From contig JACJWC010000022.1 in assembly GCA_020637335.1 (NCBI GenBank), positions 12,380 through 76,379 on the forward strand: DNA of 64,000 nt, given 5' to 3'. Shown here piece by piece: positions 63,701 through 64,000 of this stretch. The number at the start of each line of letters is the position of its first letter. Position 1 is the first letter of the stretch. Under the pieces are notes generated by a model that was not told where the DNA came from, ran no database searches, and saw nothing but the letters and a program-made list of their open reading frames with translations. Position numbers and translations under genes: made by a program. Source of the DNA: Acidobacteriota bacterium (GTDB lineage Bacteria > Acidobacteriota > Holophagae > Acanthopleuribacterales > Acanthopleuribacteraceae).

Positions 63701-64000
63701 TTTGGGGTTAGGGATTCCACGAGCGAGAGGCTCGGGCTGAACACGTTGATTCCTTCCCAACTGGCGACCCAAATCCTCCCTTGCCCATCCTCGGCGACGC
63801 CATTGAGCCAATTGCTCAAGAGCGCATTCTGCGGTGATCGGGCATGAAAATGACGCACAATGGGTGCACGCAAGTCTAATCCGCAAATCCCGCCATATCC
63901 GGCGCCAATCCACAAGTAACCATCGGGTCCCTGCGCGATTTGACTGACCCAGTTATGACCAAGGCTATTGGCTCGGTAGGGGTCGTGGACATAGGGCTGC
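60793..64000 (-). CDS. Hybrid two-component system protein (HTCS), 5' end beyond the window
   Basis: About 1069 visible residues; the frame stays open to base 64000 (QPYVHDPYRANSLGHNWV upstream of the TTG at 63915), so the start is missing. Two-component-regulator propeller repeats (IWVASWEGINVF, GMWLGTWADGVSYW, RLWVGTSYDGLWIYD), a Y_Y_Y-like domain (GFYYWLEPLDSDWRIS), one membrane helix (IQAQMAFILGILTLGWLG), the histidine box TDFFTQISHEFRTPLTLILG, ATPase, receiver (VVADVMMPGMNGFEL) and a C-terminal AraC helix-turn-helix (SVSEIAYQVGFEDVAHFSRLF). Senses a periplasmic ligand and directly activates genes; the endonuclease I gene lies 143 bases downstream, same strand. Confidence 0.95.
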   Translation of the reverse strand, partial: QPYVHDPYRANSLGHNWVSQIAQGPDGYLWIGAGYGGICGLDLRAPIVRHFHARSPQNALLSNWLNGVAEDGQGRIWVASWEGINVFSPSLSLVESLTPNPSHPEKGPASKQVTCLMTDGSIGMWLGTWADGVSYWNAKNQTFSHTRTNPETPSGLSNNSIHQFFWGPDQSCWVVTANGLDRFNRQTQQFEPQIRNEDYGSEPWVQIAQSQTGTYWVITRSGKLEKVRLQPFEHYELGPPEGPLSSVSSIYLDEKKRLWVGTSYDGLWIYDTQGASWYRFPEKQLPHDSIWAILQDPQRYLWVSTPRGFMRIHPDTYAMDWTPVPGDLLHNLYNRNVAFRDSRNQFYFGGSHGFLALDPAQFRFSENVKPALIDRLLVAGQPLNIGPDDLHIRPIDTSYLQNDLAVTLVGPRYRNPDQRGFYYWLEPLDSDWRISRDGSLEYPGLAPGHYRLFVRLGDLSQPPLDKGPTVLEIKVAQPWWQTIQAQMAFILGILTLGWLGTRWRSRHLIHQKEALSQLVQERTQELEREKDEAVQKEKLIAQQAEALRALDRTKTDFFTQISHEFRTPLTLILGPLHDLQADFAKQLPPSIRKVIDVAEKQALRLLRLINQLLDLAKLEANGMKLIVQETDFSAFLRSICLAFDSMGSRRKIDFSMEIDPDLCLVLDRDKAEKIFFNLLSNAFKFTRDHGKIRVRAYADGTWVKVEVKDTGIGIPADHLDAIFNAFHQVPSPSTDGQMGSGVGLALTRQFVGLHKGSIRAESEAGFGCLFEVKLPSGRDWLPPDAIWAPDQPFDSAPPSSTGADFNPPELEGLPAEPDAPMVLVVDDHPEMRLYIQSCLGFHYRIGEASNATQALDQIEKQTPDLVVADVMMPGMNGFELCRTLKNQPKTQHIPVILLTARATEESKIEGLETGADDYLYKPFNRMELLARVENLIHIRRLLKASYQETVQIGPSPVSVPSTEKVFLDRLREVMDENLGRENFGVSELASAVGLSPRQLQRRIRELLQLSPSGYMRMMRLKRAAQLLELRAGSVSEIAYQVGFEDVAHFSRLFRQMYGTPPSGFAVQG

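Overview
The window is a dense bacterial chromosome segment with about 45 protein genes, many 1-4 base start/stop overlaps, clear Shine-Dalgarno sites and a moderate G+C content. I found no tRNA, rRNA or CRISPR array. An Oar-type TonB-dependent receptor with a carboxypeptidase-regulatory N-terminus, a protein whose start resembles acidobacterial VWFA-related proteins, and a very high load of hybrid histidine kinases suggest a Gram-negative heterotroph. Acidobacteriota, perhaps the Holophagae/Acanthopleuribacter side, would fit, but that placement is inference.

Layout. 1-1914: end of a multi-spanning membrane protein and an M48 metalloprotease. 1884-9203 (minus): a urate-catabolism operon with a GST, membrane urate oxidase PuuD carrying a cupredoxin-like tail, 5-hydroxyisourate hydrolase, and a 1544-residue fusion of malate synthase, OHCU decarboxylase, serine beta-lactamase-like hydrolase and allantoicase. 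9358-14756: a LysR regulator divergent from an F420/NADP-type oxidoreductase, a four-gene membrane/unknown operon (unknown, half-GST, YccF, GT87), and DNA polymerase IV. 14865-20215: three sensor kinases. 20200-23550 (minus): RNase III, pseudouridine synthase with a huge Arg-rich tail, cytidylate kinase, YraN. 23668-27723: three secreted proteins ending in a transglutaminase-like/TPR protein. 27762-33000 (minus): an M1-like protein that has lost its zinc site, and the TonB receptor. 33484-34942: a small periplasmic-binding-like protein and an e(P4)-type acid phosphatase lipoprotein. 34936-42239: a FIST sensor protein with three kinases. 42240-43786: a mobile island with a frameshifted IS200-like/RAYT transposase, REP-like hairpins and two 240-bp direct repeats. 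43787-50758: DoxX, SDR, a second-type EF-G, a beta-propeller protein, a Rieske protein, a small coiled-coil protein, a tRNA-dihydrouridine synthase and a thioredoxin-like protein. 50767-53597: a DUF3142 protein with a large secreted partner. 53656-58421: a diguanylate cyclase response regulator and a triple-GAF hybrid kinase. 58535-64000: a secreted endonuclease I and a one-protein hybrid two-component system (HTCS) cut by the window edge.

How the parts fit. The most striking locus is the urate operon, where most steps from urate to malate are collected in three proteins, one holding four enzyme-like domains. Allantoinase and ureidoglycolate lyase are not recognisable. The active-site-intact serine hydrolase lies between the domains for the preceding and following steps, so it is a candidate for allantoin ring opening (hypothesis). 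With the secreted nuclease and the e(P4) phosphatase, the window reads as partly devoted to nucleic-acid and purine scavenging. The rest is dominated by signal transduction.
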